From Flagellatimonas centrodinii (GTDB taxonomy: Bacteria > Pseudomonadota > Gammaproteobacteria > Nevskiales > Nevskiaceae), in assembly GCF_016918765.2 (NCBI RefSeq), contig NZ_CP092104.1:1054001-1118000 (forward strand): a DNA stretch of 64,000 nt. Direction: 5' to 3'. The notes beneath the pieces were generated by a model. It saw only the letters and a program-made list of their open reading frames with translations. It did not search any database and had not been told where the DNA came from. The translations under genes and the position numbers were made by a program. Within the stretch, counting starts at the first letter, position 1. Each line of letters opens with the position of its first letter. Of the stretch, positions 45,023-53,125 are shown in pieces.

Positions 45023-46062
45023 TTCCCGCCGAACTCACGGGCGAAGCCCTGTGGCTGCCGCTGATCTTCATGATGCTGATGGGCGTGTCGATGTTCGCCT
45101 ACGTCATTCTCGACGGCTATGACCTCGGGGTGGGGATGCTCCTCCCCTGGGCCGGCAGCGAGGCGGAACGCGACCTGATGATCGCCTCCATCGGCCCGTT
45201 CTGGGATGCCAACGAGACCTGGCTGGTGCTCGGCGTCGGCATCCTGCTGGTGGCGTTTCCATTGGCACATGGGGTGATTCTCACCAGTCTCTACCTGCCG
45301 GTGGCCGTCATGCTGGCAGGGCTGATCCTGCGCGGCGTCGCCTTCGACTTCCGGGTCAAGGCACGCGCCGCCCACAAACCGTTCTGGGACCGCGCCTTCT
45401 TTGTCGGCAGCAGCCTCGCCGCCCTGTCCCAGGGGGTGATGCTGGGCCTGTTGGTAACCGCCTTCGACCACAGCCCGCTGAACTGGCTGTTCGCGCTGGG
45501 GATCGGCGTCGGGCTGGCCGGCGGCTACACCCTGCTGGGTGCGGGCTGGCTGATCATGAAAAGCGAGGGCGCCCTGCAGACCCGCGCGGCCGGATGGGCA
45601 CGCAAGGCGCTGCTGGTGGCCGCCCTCGGCATCGCAGGGGTGTCGCTGGCCACCCCGCTGGTGAGCCCGCAGATCTTCGCCAAATGGTTCAGCTTTCCCA
45701 ACATCCTGGCGTTGGCACCGATCCCGCTGATGACCGCCGTGCTGGTCGGCCTGTTGTTCATCTTCAGCCGGCGCTTGCAGGCGGACCTGCGCGCCGGCAA
45801 CACCCACGGCGTGGAGCGCTGGGTGTGGACCCCGTTTGCCGGCGCCGTCGGCCTGTTCACCCTGGCCTTCTTCGGTCTGGCCTACAGCCTGTTCCCCTGG
45901 CTGGTGCTCGACCGCATCACCGTCTGGGACGCCGCCAGCGCCCCGGAATCCCTGAAGATCATCCTCTGGGGCGTGCTGGTGGTACTGCCGGCGATCCTGC
46001 TCTACACCGTCTACGCCTACCGGGTGTTCTGGGGCAAGACCGAGGGCCTGTCCTACGAGTGA
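45019..46062 (+). CDS. cydB: Cytochrome bd ubiquinol oxidase subunit II (CydB)
   Basis: 347 residues with about nine membrane helices (FMMLMGVSMFAYVILDGYDLGVGML, GPFWDANETWLVLGVGILLVAFP, and the closing ILWGVLVVLPAILLYTVYAYRVFWGK). The DGYDLG and FWDGNETWL-type motifs are diagnostic. ATGA overlap with cydA. No cydX-like small gene could be placed in the 18 bp before the convergent fbp gene. Confidence 0.95.
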   Translation: MIPAELTGEALWLPLIFMMLMGVSMFAYVILDGYDLGVGMLLPWAGSEAERDLMIASIGPFWDANETWLVLGVGILLVAFPLAHGVILTSLYLPVAVMLAGLILRGVAFDFRVKARAAHKPFWDRAFFVGSSLAALSQGVMLGLLVTAFDHSPLNWLFALGIGVGLAGGYTLLGAGWLIMKSEGALQTRAAGWARKALLVAALGIAGVSLATPLVSPQIFAKWFSFPNILALAPIPLMTAVLVGLLFIFSRRLQADLRAGNTHGVERWVWTPFAGAVGLFTLAFFGLAYSLFPWLVLDRITVWDAASAPESLKIILWGVLVVLPAILLYTVYAYRVFWGKTEGLSYE

Positions 46063-46080
46063 ACGGGGATGGCGGCGGGC

Positions 46081-47088
46081 TCAGTTGTCCTGGTGATAGC
46101 TGACGACCCGCTCCACCTCGTTGCGGGAGCCCATGATCACCGGCACCCGCTGATGCAGGGCCTCCGGCTGGATCGCCATGATGCGCTCGCGGCCGGTACT
46201 CGACTTGCCGCCGGCCTGCTCGATGATGAAGCTCATCGGGTTGGCTTCGTACATCAATCGCAGCTTGCCGCCCTGGGCGGCGGTCTTGGCATCCAGCGGA
46301 TACATGAAGACCCCGCCGCGGGTGAGGATGCGATGCACGTCGGCTACCATCGAGGCCACCCAGCGCATGTTGAAATCCTTGCCCCGCGGCCCGGTCTTGC
46401 CGGCAATGCATTCGTCGATGTAGCGCGTCATCGGCGCTTCCCAGTGCCGCCGGTTCGAGGCGTTGATGGAAAACTCCTGGGTATCCTCGGGTATCCGCAC
46501 GTCACGCTGGGTGAGGGTGAAACTGCCGAGCTCGCGATCGAGGGTGAACACGTGCACCCCGGTGCCCAGCGTCAGCACCAGCAGGGTGCTGGGGCCGTAC
46601 ACCGCATAACCGGCCGCCACCTGCTGTGTCCCCGGCTGCAGAAACGACTCTTCGCAGGTGGGCTCGACGCCCTCCTTCACCCGCAGCACCGAGAAGATGG
46701 TGCCGACGCTGATGTTGACGTCGATGTTGGAAGAGCCGTCGAGCGGGTCGAACAACAGCAGGTAACCGCCGGTGGGATATTCGCCGGGGATCAGGCTGGG
46801 GTGGTCCATTTCCTCCGACGCCATCGCCGCCAGATGGCCGCCCCAGGCATTGGCTTGCAGCAGGATCTCGTTGGACAGCACGTCGAGCTTCTTCTGCGCC
46901 TCGCCCTGGATATTGCCGGTGCCGGCCTCTCCCAGCACGCCGCCGAGGGCACCCTTGCTCACGGCGATGGAAATGCGCTTGCAGGCGCGAGCCACCACCT
47001 CCAGCAACAGCCGCAGGTCGGCGTTCAACGAACCGTGGGCGCGTTGCTCCTCGATCAGGAACTGGGTGAGGGAAACCGGGTTGTTCAA
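46081..47088 (-). CDS. fbp: Fructose-1,6-bisphosphatase class I
   Basis: 335 residues. Metal and substrate motifs are [17 protein letters not shown] and [12 protein letters not shown]. It hydrolyses fructose 1,6-bisphosphate in gluconeogenesis, which a bacterium living on alkanes, fatty acids or propionate would need. Four bases separate its start from the mscL stop. Confidence 0.97.
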   Translation of the reverse strand: MNNPVSLTQFLIEEQRAHGSLNADLRLLLEVVARACKRISIAVSKGALGGVLGEAGTGNIQGEAQKKLDVLSNEILLQANAWGGHLAAMASEEMDHPSLIPGEYPTGGYLLLFDPLDGSSNIDVNISVGTIFSVLRVKEGVEPTCEESFLQPGTQQVAAGYAVYGPSTLLVLTLGTGVHVFTLDRELGSFTLTQRDVRIPEDTQEFSINASNRRHWEAPMTRYIDECIAGKTGPRGKDFNMRWVASMVADVHRILTRGGVFMYPLDAKTAAQGGKLRLMYEANPMSFIIEQAGGKSSTGRERIMAIQPEALHQRVPVIMGSRNEVERVVSYHQDN

Positions 47089-47092
47089 GGCA

Positions 47093-47497
47093 TCAGTCCT
47101 TTTTCAGCAGGTCGCGGATTTCGGTCAGCAGCTTCTCTTCCACCGACGGTTCCGGTGGCGCGGGCGGCGCGGCAGGCGCGGCCTCTTCCTTCTTCTTCAG
47201 GTTGTTGAACAGTTTCACGAACAGGAACACCGCCCAGGCGATGATGATGAAGTCGAGCACGGTCTGGAGGAACTTGCCGTAACCGATGGTCACCGCCGGC
47301 AGGTCGCCCTCGGCTGCCTTGAGCACGATCACCAGGTCAGCGAAATCAACGCCACCGACCATCATGCCGATCACCGGCATCAACAGGTCGCCCACCAGTG
47401 ACGACACGATCTTGCCGAAGGCGGCGCCAATGACGACCCCGACCGCGAGGTCGATCACGTTGCCGCGCAAGGCGAACTTCTTGAATTCTTCGAGCAT
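47093..47497 (-). CDS. mscL: Large-conductance mechanosensitive channel
   Basis: 134 residues. The N-terminal amphipathic helix and first membrane helix ([34 protein letters not shown], residues 5-38) and second helix ([23 protein letters not shown]) are classic MscL, followed by a Pro/Ala-rich linker and C-terminal helix bundle segment. It releases solutes on hypo-osmotic shock. Confidence 0.97.
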   Translation of the reverse strand: MLEEFKKFALRGNVIDLAVGVVIGAAFGKIVSSLVGDLLMPVIGMMVGGVDFADLVIVLKAAEGDLPAVTIGYGKFLQTVLDFIIIAWAVFLFVKLFNNLKKKEEAAPAAPPAPPEPSVEEKLLTEIRDLLKKD

Positions 47498-47551
47498 CGG
47501 AGCGCTCCAATTGGAAGGTGGGCGAAGTGTAGGCGAAGTGCCGTGGCGGCT

Positions 47552-48415
47552 TCACCCGGAACCCGAGAGGCCGGCGGCCAGATCGGGATAGGCAGGGACG
47601 AAACCCAGCTCTTCACGCGCGCGGTCCACCCGCAACCGGCGCGCGCCCTCGATGAACGACCACTGTGCCGGGCTGAAGGTCTTGCGCGCGGTCTCGAAGT
47701 CGACCTGCGGCGGTGGCGGCAGCCCGAAATGCGCCGCGCAGCGCAGGAAGTAGTCGCTCATGGTGGTGGGCTGGCCGTCGCCGACGTGATAGACCCGGCC
47801 GGTCGCGCCGCGCCGCGCCGCCAGGATCGCCACATCGGCGAGGTCTTCGGCGTGAATCCGGTTGGACGGTGGCGACTGGTCTTCGCGGATCACCGGCGTG
47901 CCCGCCTGCAGGCGCGCCAGCGGCCAGCGGCCGGGGCCGTAAATCCCGGGGATGCGCAGGATCACGGTCTCGATCCCGGCCGCCTGCAGCGCCTGCTCGG
48001 CATCCAGCCGGCGCCGGCCGCGGTCGTGCAGCGGCTGTGTCGGCTCGTCCTCGTCGATCCAGCGCCCGCCGCAGTCGCCATACACTGCCGTGGTCGAGCC
48101 GTACACCACGCGGCGCCCGGCCAGCGCCGGCAGCCAGCGCCGCAGCCGCCGGTCCTCGACGCCCTCACGGGGAGGTGGCGCACACCAGAACACCCAGTCC
48201 GCCGGGGGCAGGGGGGAATCGGGGGCGGTATCGAGGTCGCGGACCTCGGCCGCCACACCTTCGGCCTCCAGGGCGGCGGCGGCGCCCTCGCGGCGGACGA
48301 TCCCGGTAACCTTCACCCCGGCATGGTGGAGCCGGCGCGCAATGCGCGTCCCGACATCGCCACATCCCACGATCAGGGCCCGCTGCGGCCACTGCGTTAC
48401 CCACTGAGACTGCAT
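47552..48415 (-). CDS. NAD-dependent epimerase/dehydratase (SDR) family protein
   Basis: 287 residues from the ATG at 48415. The Rossmann motif ALIVGCGDVGTRIARRL, YGSTTAVYGD in place of the usual catalytic YxxxK region, and RIPGIYGPGR place it among YeeZ/WcaG-like extended SDRs. No Lys four residues after the Tyr is evident, so catalysis may differ or the protein may only bind a nucleotide. Its start codon overlaps that of the divergent reductase in the sequence CATG. Confidence 0.85.
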   Translation of the reverse strand: MQSQWVTQWPQRALIVGCGDVGTRIARRLHHAGVKVTGIVRREGAAAALEAEGVAAEVRDLDTAPDSPLPPADWVFWCAPPPREGVEDRRLRRWLPALAGRRVVYGSTTAVYGDCGGRWIDEDEPTQPLHDRGRRRLDAEQALQAAGIETVILRIPGIYGPGRWPLARLQAGTPVIREDQSPPSNRIHAEDLADVAILAARRGATGRVYHVGDGQPTTMSDYFLRCAAHFGLPPPPQVDFETARKTFSPAQWSFIEGARRLRVDRAREELGFVPAYPDLAAGLSGSG

Positions 48416-49409
48416 GTTCACCATTACCCTGTCAGACGGTCGTACATTCTCCGCCAAGCCGGAACATACCGTGCTGGCCTCGGCCCGCGCTGCCCATGTG
48501 GTGCTGCCGTACGGCTGCGAATCCGGCAGCTGCGGCGCCTGTCGCCTGCCCGGCCGCGGCACGGTGGCCTACCCCGGCGGCGCACCCGCGCTCAGCGCCG
48601 CAGAGGCCGCCGCAGGGCAGATGCTGACCTGTCGCGCCCAGCCCCGCAGCGACCTGACACTGGACCTGCCGGCACGCCTCGCCGGGCTGGCGCCGCGACG
48701 CATCACCACCCGGCTGCTGGCGCGCCGCTGGCTCAGCGCCGACGTGCTGGGGGTGAGCCTGAAACTGCCGCGCGGCGCGCCATTTCGTTATCTGCCCGGC
48801 CAGTATGTCGATGTGTTGCTGGACGACGGCGGGCGTCGCAGCTTCTCGCTGGCCAGTGCGCCCGACGGCGAGACCCTGCAGTGGCATGTCCGCGTTGTCC
48901 CCGGCGGCCGCTTCGCCCAGGCGCTGGCCGCCGCGCCGGATGGCCAGATCATCCGACTTGAGGGCCCACTCGGCAGCTTCTTCGTCCGCGATGACGATCG
49001 CCCGCTGCTGATGGTGGCCGGCGGCACCGGCCTGGCCCCGGTGCTGGCGCAGCTGGAGGCGCTGCTGGCCGAAGGCGACCCGCGCCCGATCGACCTCTGG
49101 TGGGGGGTGCGCAGCGAGGCCGACCTCTATCATCACGAGGCCCTGAGCGGGCTGGCGATGCAGCATGCAAACCTTCGTTACCACCCGGTGCTGGGCGCGC
49201 CCGGCGCGGGCTGGACCGGCGCCCGCGGCTTCGTCCACGAGGCGGTCGTCGCCGCCCATCCCGACCTGTCGGCCTACGCCGTCTACATGGCCGGCCCGCC
49301 GCCGATGATTGATGCCGCCAAGACCGCGTTCCCGGCCGCCGGCCTCGACGCCGCGCAGCTGTTCTACGACCGCTTCGAGGATGCCTTCAAGACCTGGCCA
49401 GGCCGATGA
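48414..49409 (+). CDS. CDP-6-deoxy-delta-3,4-glucoseen reductase-like ferredoxin reductase
   Basis: 331 residues. An N-terminal plant-type [2Fe-2S] ferredoxin (CESGSCGAC plus Cys in MLTCRAQ) is fused to a ferredoxin-NADP reductase-like module with FAD motif RSFSLAS, NAD(P) motif VAGGTGLAPVLAQ and the end MAGPPPMIDAAKTAF...DRFEDA. Many gammaproteobacteria have this protein next to ubiX/ubiD-type genes; a role as reductase for a flavoprotein or oxygenase is likely. Whether it could serve the CYP153 ferredoxin is only a thought. No space for a promoter exists between it and the divergent gene, so promoters must lie inside coding sequence. Confidence 0.9.
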   Translation: MFTITLSDGRTFSAKPEHTVLASARAAHVVLPYGCESGSCGACRLPGRGTVAYPGGAPALSAAEAAAGQMLTCRAQPRSDLTLDLPARLAGLAPRRITTRLLARRWLSADVLGVSLKLPRGAPFRYLPGQYVDVLLDDGGRRSFSLASAPDGETLQWHVRVVPGGRFAQALAAAPDGQIIRLEGPLGSFFVRDDDRPLLMVAGGTGLAPVLAQLEALLAEGDPRPIDLWWGVRSEADLYHHEALSGLAMQHANLRYHPVLGAPGAGWTGARGFVHEAVVAAHPDLSAYAVYMAGPPPMIDAAKTAFPAAGLDAAQLFYDRFEDAFKTWPGR

Positions 49410-49441
49410 GCCCGAAAGGCCCCCGCTGCCGCCCATGAAAA

Positions 49442-49469
49442 ACGCCCGGGCGGTCTCCCGCCCGGGCGT
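49442..49469 (-). terminator. Terminator between convergent genes
   Basis: Perfect 12-bp arms ACGCCCGGGCGG and CCGCCCGGGCGT around TCTC. The minus-strand exit carries TTTTT, so it mainly ends the large lipoprotein gene. Confidence 0.85.
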
Positions 49470-49498
49470 CCCCACAACATCGCTGTCAGTCGATCAGA

Positions 49499-52324
49499 TC
49501 AGAACAGATCGATCTGCAGCGTCTCCCCCGCAGCCCCACCCCGCCCATCCGTCACCGTCACCCGTGCCGCGATCTGCTGCAGATCACAGTCGGAGGTGAC
49601 GAAAATCTCGGCTTCCGCGGTATCGGCCGCGTTCAGCTGTGCCACGCAGGCCGCACCCGAGACGATCTCCCATTGGTAGGTGAGCTCGTCGCGATCGGGG
49701 TCGGCGGCACGTGCGATCAGCGGCACGGCACCGCCCGCCGTCACCTGCGCCGGCCCCGGCACGTTGACGAACGGCGCCCGGTTGCCCGCGGCCCCTGAGG
49801 CCACATCGGCCGACACATAGTCCCGCGCGAAGCAGGGACGATCACCGCAGACGTTGACGTAGGTGTCGTCGAGCAGGAAGGCCTGCCGCTGGATGCCGCC
49901 ACTGGGTTCGGCTCGCGGATCGCTGTGCGGGTCGCGACCCAGGCGCGGCGGCACGTTGGTCGCCGGCGAGGTCGCGGTTCCGGGGTTGAAGTCGTTGTCG
50001 AGCGGCCCGATGTCCCAGACCACCATCACCGAACCGCTTTCGCCATCCTGCGCGGTCCGCAGCCCCCAGTAGGGATTGACGTTGGAGTGCCGCCCGGGCT
50101 CGGTGCCCGGCAGATGCACCGCGCCATCAAAGCTGCGCGCCATGATCTCGGCGGTGACATCCGCCACCTGATGGTCACCGAAGGCGACATTGAGCATCAC
50201 CTCATGATCCGGCGTCGGGTGGCCCAGGGCGGTGAAGGCATCCGGCCGCCGCAGATGGTTGGCGTAGCCGTTGGTCTCGGCACGGTCCCACAGCATCTGG
50301 ATCAGCGACAGGATGAAGCTCTGGTCGAAACTGTTGGGGTAGGCCAGATACAGCAGCGAACCGTAGGCATCGAAGTCGACACTGCGACGCAGCAGCGTCG
50401 AGTAGTTCATGCCCGGCACGCCCAGCGACGCGCGTGTGAGGTCGGTGCTGGTGGCCACCACCACGCCGCCGATGATGCCGCCCTGGCTGTTGCCGTCATA
50501 AACCAGTCGGTCGCGGTTGATCACCGAACGGCCGTCGATGGTCTGGAACGCGGGATCAGCCGCGAAACCGGCGGGATGGGTGAGAAGCCGCCCGAGGAAG
50601 TGGAAGTTCACCACGCTCTGCTGGACCCGGTCCGGCAGCGTCGGGAAGTTGCTCATGTCGAGCAGGAAGGTGACCACCGACGGCACGTCGCGGGTCGCCA
50701 TGCCGACCCAGTCCACTGCACAGTGCAGGATGTTCTGCTCGCGCAGCCGCGCGGTGCTGCCACCGCCAACTTCGCCCTTGCTACCGAGCAAGCCGTGACC
50801 ATAGAGCGTCGGCGTGGCCGGGCGCAGCCAGGTCGTGGCATCGGTGAAACTACCCACCGCCGTGCGCGGAATCTCGCACTGGAAATCGAACTGCTGCGTC
50901 GGCATGGTGGGGTTCACCTGCGGCACGTCACTGGCGCTGTTGCCGTAGTAGAGCCGCGAGAACGGAATCTGCCCCAGCTCCTGCAGCAGCCCCAGAGCAT
51001 CGGTGACCGGCCCCAGCACCTGCGACAGCACCGGCACCTCGGTGCCGCCGAGGGCATCGCCGAGTTCGTTGAGCGCCGAGCAGTAGTCGATCAGGTTCTG
51101 ACTGACCGGCGGCACCAGGTTGTCGCAGATGCCGTCCGGCAGCGTCAGGAAGTTCGGCACCGTCATGGTGCCGCTGACCCGCCGTATCGACGGCCCGCTG
51201 TCGAAATCCTGGACCTCGGTCACTTCGAACGCCGGTGCCGACAGGCCCAGCGCAAAACGGGCGGTGTCACGCATCGCCAGCACCCTGCCGGCAGTGTTGC
51301 GGACGCTGGCGACGGTGAAATCCCAGGCCATGTAGAGCTCATCCCGCGCCACGCCGTTGTCGGCCAGCGTGGCGAACAGCGACTCCATGTGCTCGCGGCG
51401 GGCGTTCACCGGCGCCAGTTCGCTGCGGTGACGGTCGCGGTAGACGCGGAAGCCCGGCGGCGCCTCCAGCAGGTTGCCCTCGGCGTCGCGCAGGTCGCGC
51501 ATCACCACGATATAGCGGTGGCCGTCCTTGAAGTTGATCCCCGGACGCATCAGCAGTGCCGGCGGGTCCACCTTGAAGGCGCTGTTGGGTTCGATGCCGC
51601 TGGCGCTGAGCGCCTCGCCCAGTGCCGCCAGAATCGGCTGCAGTGTCAGGGTGCAGCCCTGGTCGAGGCCATCGGTCACCGTACCGACCACGCCGTCGAG
51701 ATTTTCCAGCAGGTCATCGAGCCCGGCTTCGCCCGCCACCAGGTTGACCAAGTCCGCCGCCGTGCCCGGCGCGTCGCAGAGGCTGCCGGCGGTCTCGCTG
51801 GCATCGATCTCGGCCCAGATCGGATGGCGCTCACCGGTGTCGGCATCGATGACAAAGATCGGCGCATCGTCTTCCAGCGAGGCTTCGATGTCGGTCACAT
51901 CGGCAATGCCGGAAACCGCCGGGTCCAGCCCGGGCACATGGGTGACGATCAGTTGGCCGGGGGAGAAGCCGTCATTGCGGTTCCACTCATCCGGGCGGAT
52001 CGGCAGGCCGACCAGGTTCATCGGCATGCCCAGCAGATTGAGATCGACCCGGCGTCCGGTGGGACTGGTGGCGTCTTCGGTGGTGAAGTAGTCGCTGGGC
52101 CAGGGGAACTGGCAGTAGTCCGGGTTCATGAAATCGCAGCCGCGCAGGGTGGTCTGCGTCATCAGCGGCTGTAGCTCGGCGTCGAGCGTCTCCTCCCGCA
52201 GCGGTGGCAGGTCACCGCCGCCGCCGAAGGCCAGCGGGTCGCTACCTCCGCAGGCGGACAGCAGCAAGGCACCGAAAACGGCAGCGACCACACCTTTCGG
52301 CATGAAGAGGGCAATACGGGCCAT
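49499..52324 (-). CDS. Large secreted lipoprotein with lipase-like hydrolase core
   Basis: 941 residues. AGGAGGAACCC precedes the ATG at 52324. The signal peptide ends in the lipobox LSACGG. The N-terminal 300 residues (CDFMNPDYCQFPWPSDYFTT; RVDLNLLGMP) resemble the lipoproteins annotated as bacterial virulence-factor lipase N-terminal domain. The middle has an alpha/beta hydrolase elbow YDGNSQGGIIGG (Ser in GxSxGG) and a possible acid/His pair further on. The last 95 residues (PAQVTAGGAVPLIARAADPDRDELTYQW) are a PKD/Ig-like domain with a Cys pair. It probably acts on esters at the cell surface or outside. Its substrate is unknown, though lipids or polyesters would fit the context. Confidence 0.82.
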   Translation of the reverse strand: MARIALFMPKGVVAAVFGALLLSACGGSDPLAFGGGGDLPPLREETLDAELQPLMTQTTLRGCDFMNPDYCQFPWPSDYFTTEDATSPTGRRVDLNLLGMPMNLVGLPIRPDEWNRNDGFSPGQLIVTHVPGLDPAVSGIADVTDIEASLEDDAPIFVIDADTGERHPIWAEIDASETAGSLCDAPGTAADLVNLVAGEAGLDDLLENLDGVVGTVTDGLDQGCTLTLQPILAALGEALSASGIEPNSAFKVDPPALLMRPGINFKDGHRYIVVMRDLRDAEGNLLEAPPGFRVYRDRHRSELAPVNARREHMESLFATLADNGVARDELYMAWDFTVASVRNTAGRVLAMRDTARFALGLSAPAFEVTEVQDFDSGPSIRRVSGTMTVPNFLTLPDGICDNLVPPVSQNLIDYCSALNELGDALGGTEVPVLSQVLGPVTDALGLLQELGQIPFSRLYYGNSASDVPQVNPTMPTQQFDFQCEIPRTAVGSFTDATTWLRPATPTLYGHGLLGSKGEVGGGSTARLREQNILHCAVDWVGMATRDVPSVVTFLLDMSNFPTLPDRVQQSVVNFHFLGRLLTHPAGFAADPAFQTIDGRSVINRDRLVYDGNSQGGIIGGVVVATSTDLTRASLGVPGMNYSTLLRRSVDFDAYGSLLYLAYPNSFDQSFILSLIQMLWDRAETNGYANHLRRPDAFTALGHPTPDHEVMLNVAFGDHQVADVTAEIMARSFDGAVHLPGTEPGRHSNVNPYWGLRTAQDGESGSVMVVWDIGPLDNDFNPGTATSPATNVPPRLGRDPHSDPRAEPSGGIQRQAFLLDDTYVNVCGDRPCFARDYVSADVASGAAGNRAPFVNVPGPAQVTAGGAVPLIARAADPDRDELTYQWEIVSGAACVAQLNAADTAEAEIFVTSDCDLQQIAARVTVTDGRGGAAGETLQIDLF

Positions 52325-52458
52325 GGGTTCCTCCTGGCATTGACGCAGCCGCGGTGGCGCCAAGCGCCCCACGGTCATTTGTGTTGCAGGAGTATGACAT
52401 GGGGCCTGCAAAGCCCGGCAAGTCAGGATATTTTTACCAAGCCCCCACCGGAGCCCCA

Positions 52459-52953
52459 ATGCGCCGCCGTTCCGTCCCGCTGATGCTGATGCTGATGCTG
52501 CTGTCGATGCTCGCAGCGCCCCTGGCGCAGGCGGTCGACCTGGTGCGGGTGGTGAAGTCGGAGCGGCAGCTCTACCTGCTGGAGAATGGCACCGTGGTCG
52601 GCCAGTATCCGGTGGCGCTGGGACGCCAGCCGCGAGGCCACAAGCAGCGCGAGGGGGACCTGCGCACCCCCGAAGGCCGGTATGTCCTCGACAAGAAGAA
52701 CGCCGAGAGCGCGTTCTACCGCTCGATCCGCATCTCCTATCCCAACGACGACGACCGCGCCCGCGCCGCAGCACTGGGCGTCCCGCCGGGGGGCGGCATC
52801 ATGTTGCACGGGCAGAAGAACGGGTTCGGTGAATATGCCGCCTACGCCCAGCGCTTCGACTGGACCGAGGGCTGCATCGCCCTCACCGATGCCGACATGG
52901 ACGCGCTGTGGGCGCGGGTGGCAGTGGGGACGCCGATTGAGATCGTGCCGTGA
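52459..52953 (+). CDS. L,D-transpeptidase (YkuD/ErfK family, YafK-like)
   Basis: 164 residues. A signal peptide (ends LAQAVD) is followed by the YkuD domain, with ERQLYLLENGTVVGQYPVALG, the His in MLHGQKNGFG and the nucleophile Cys in FDWTEGCIAL. It crosslinks peptidoglycan or attaches proteins to it in the periplasm; the YafK group may instead cleave such links. GGAGCCCC precedes the ATG at 52459. A block of dispersed repeats follows the stop. Confidence 0.92.
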   Translation: MRRRSVPLMLMLMLLSMLAAPLAQAVDLVRVVKSERQLYLLENGTVVGQYPVALGRQPRGHKQREGDLRTPEGRYVLDKKNAESAFYRSIRISYPNDDDRARAAALGVPPGGGIMLHGQKNGFGEYAAYAQRFDWTEGCIALTDADMDALWARVAVGTPIEIVP

Positions 52954-52959
52954 GGGCAG

Positions 52960-53125
52960 GATGAGATCGCCGCGGGGCTACGCCCCTCGCGATGACAGGC
53001 TTTCCCTTGTCATGGCAAGCCGGCGCAGCGGGCGTGGAAATCGTGCCATTTCGGCAGGACCCTCAGGCGGACGCACGGCGCGGCGATTCGGGACCGTCGC
53101 TGGACAGGACGTCCAGCGTCGAGAA
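52960..53125. repeat. Composite dispersed repeat (REP half units plus second element)
   Basis: GAGATCGCCGCGGGGCT..CTCGCGATGACA (about 52966-53000) and TTGTCATGGCAAGCC (53017 on) match the array at 29386. From about 53055 to 53125 it matches 29655-29717, with CGATTCGGGACCGTCGCTGGAC and GTCCAGCGTCGAG. The final 63 bp are coding on the minus strand, as the end of the molybdopterin oxidoreductase. Confidence 0.8.
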
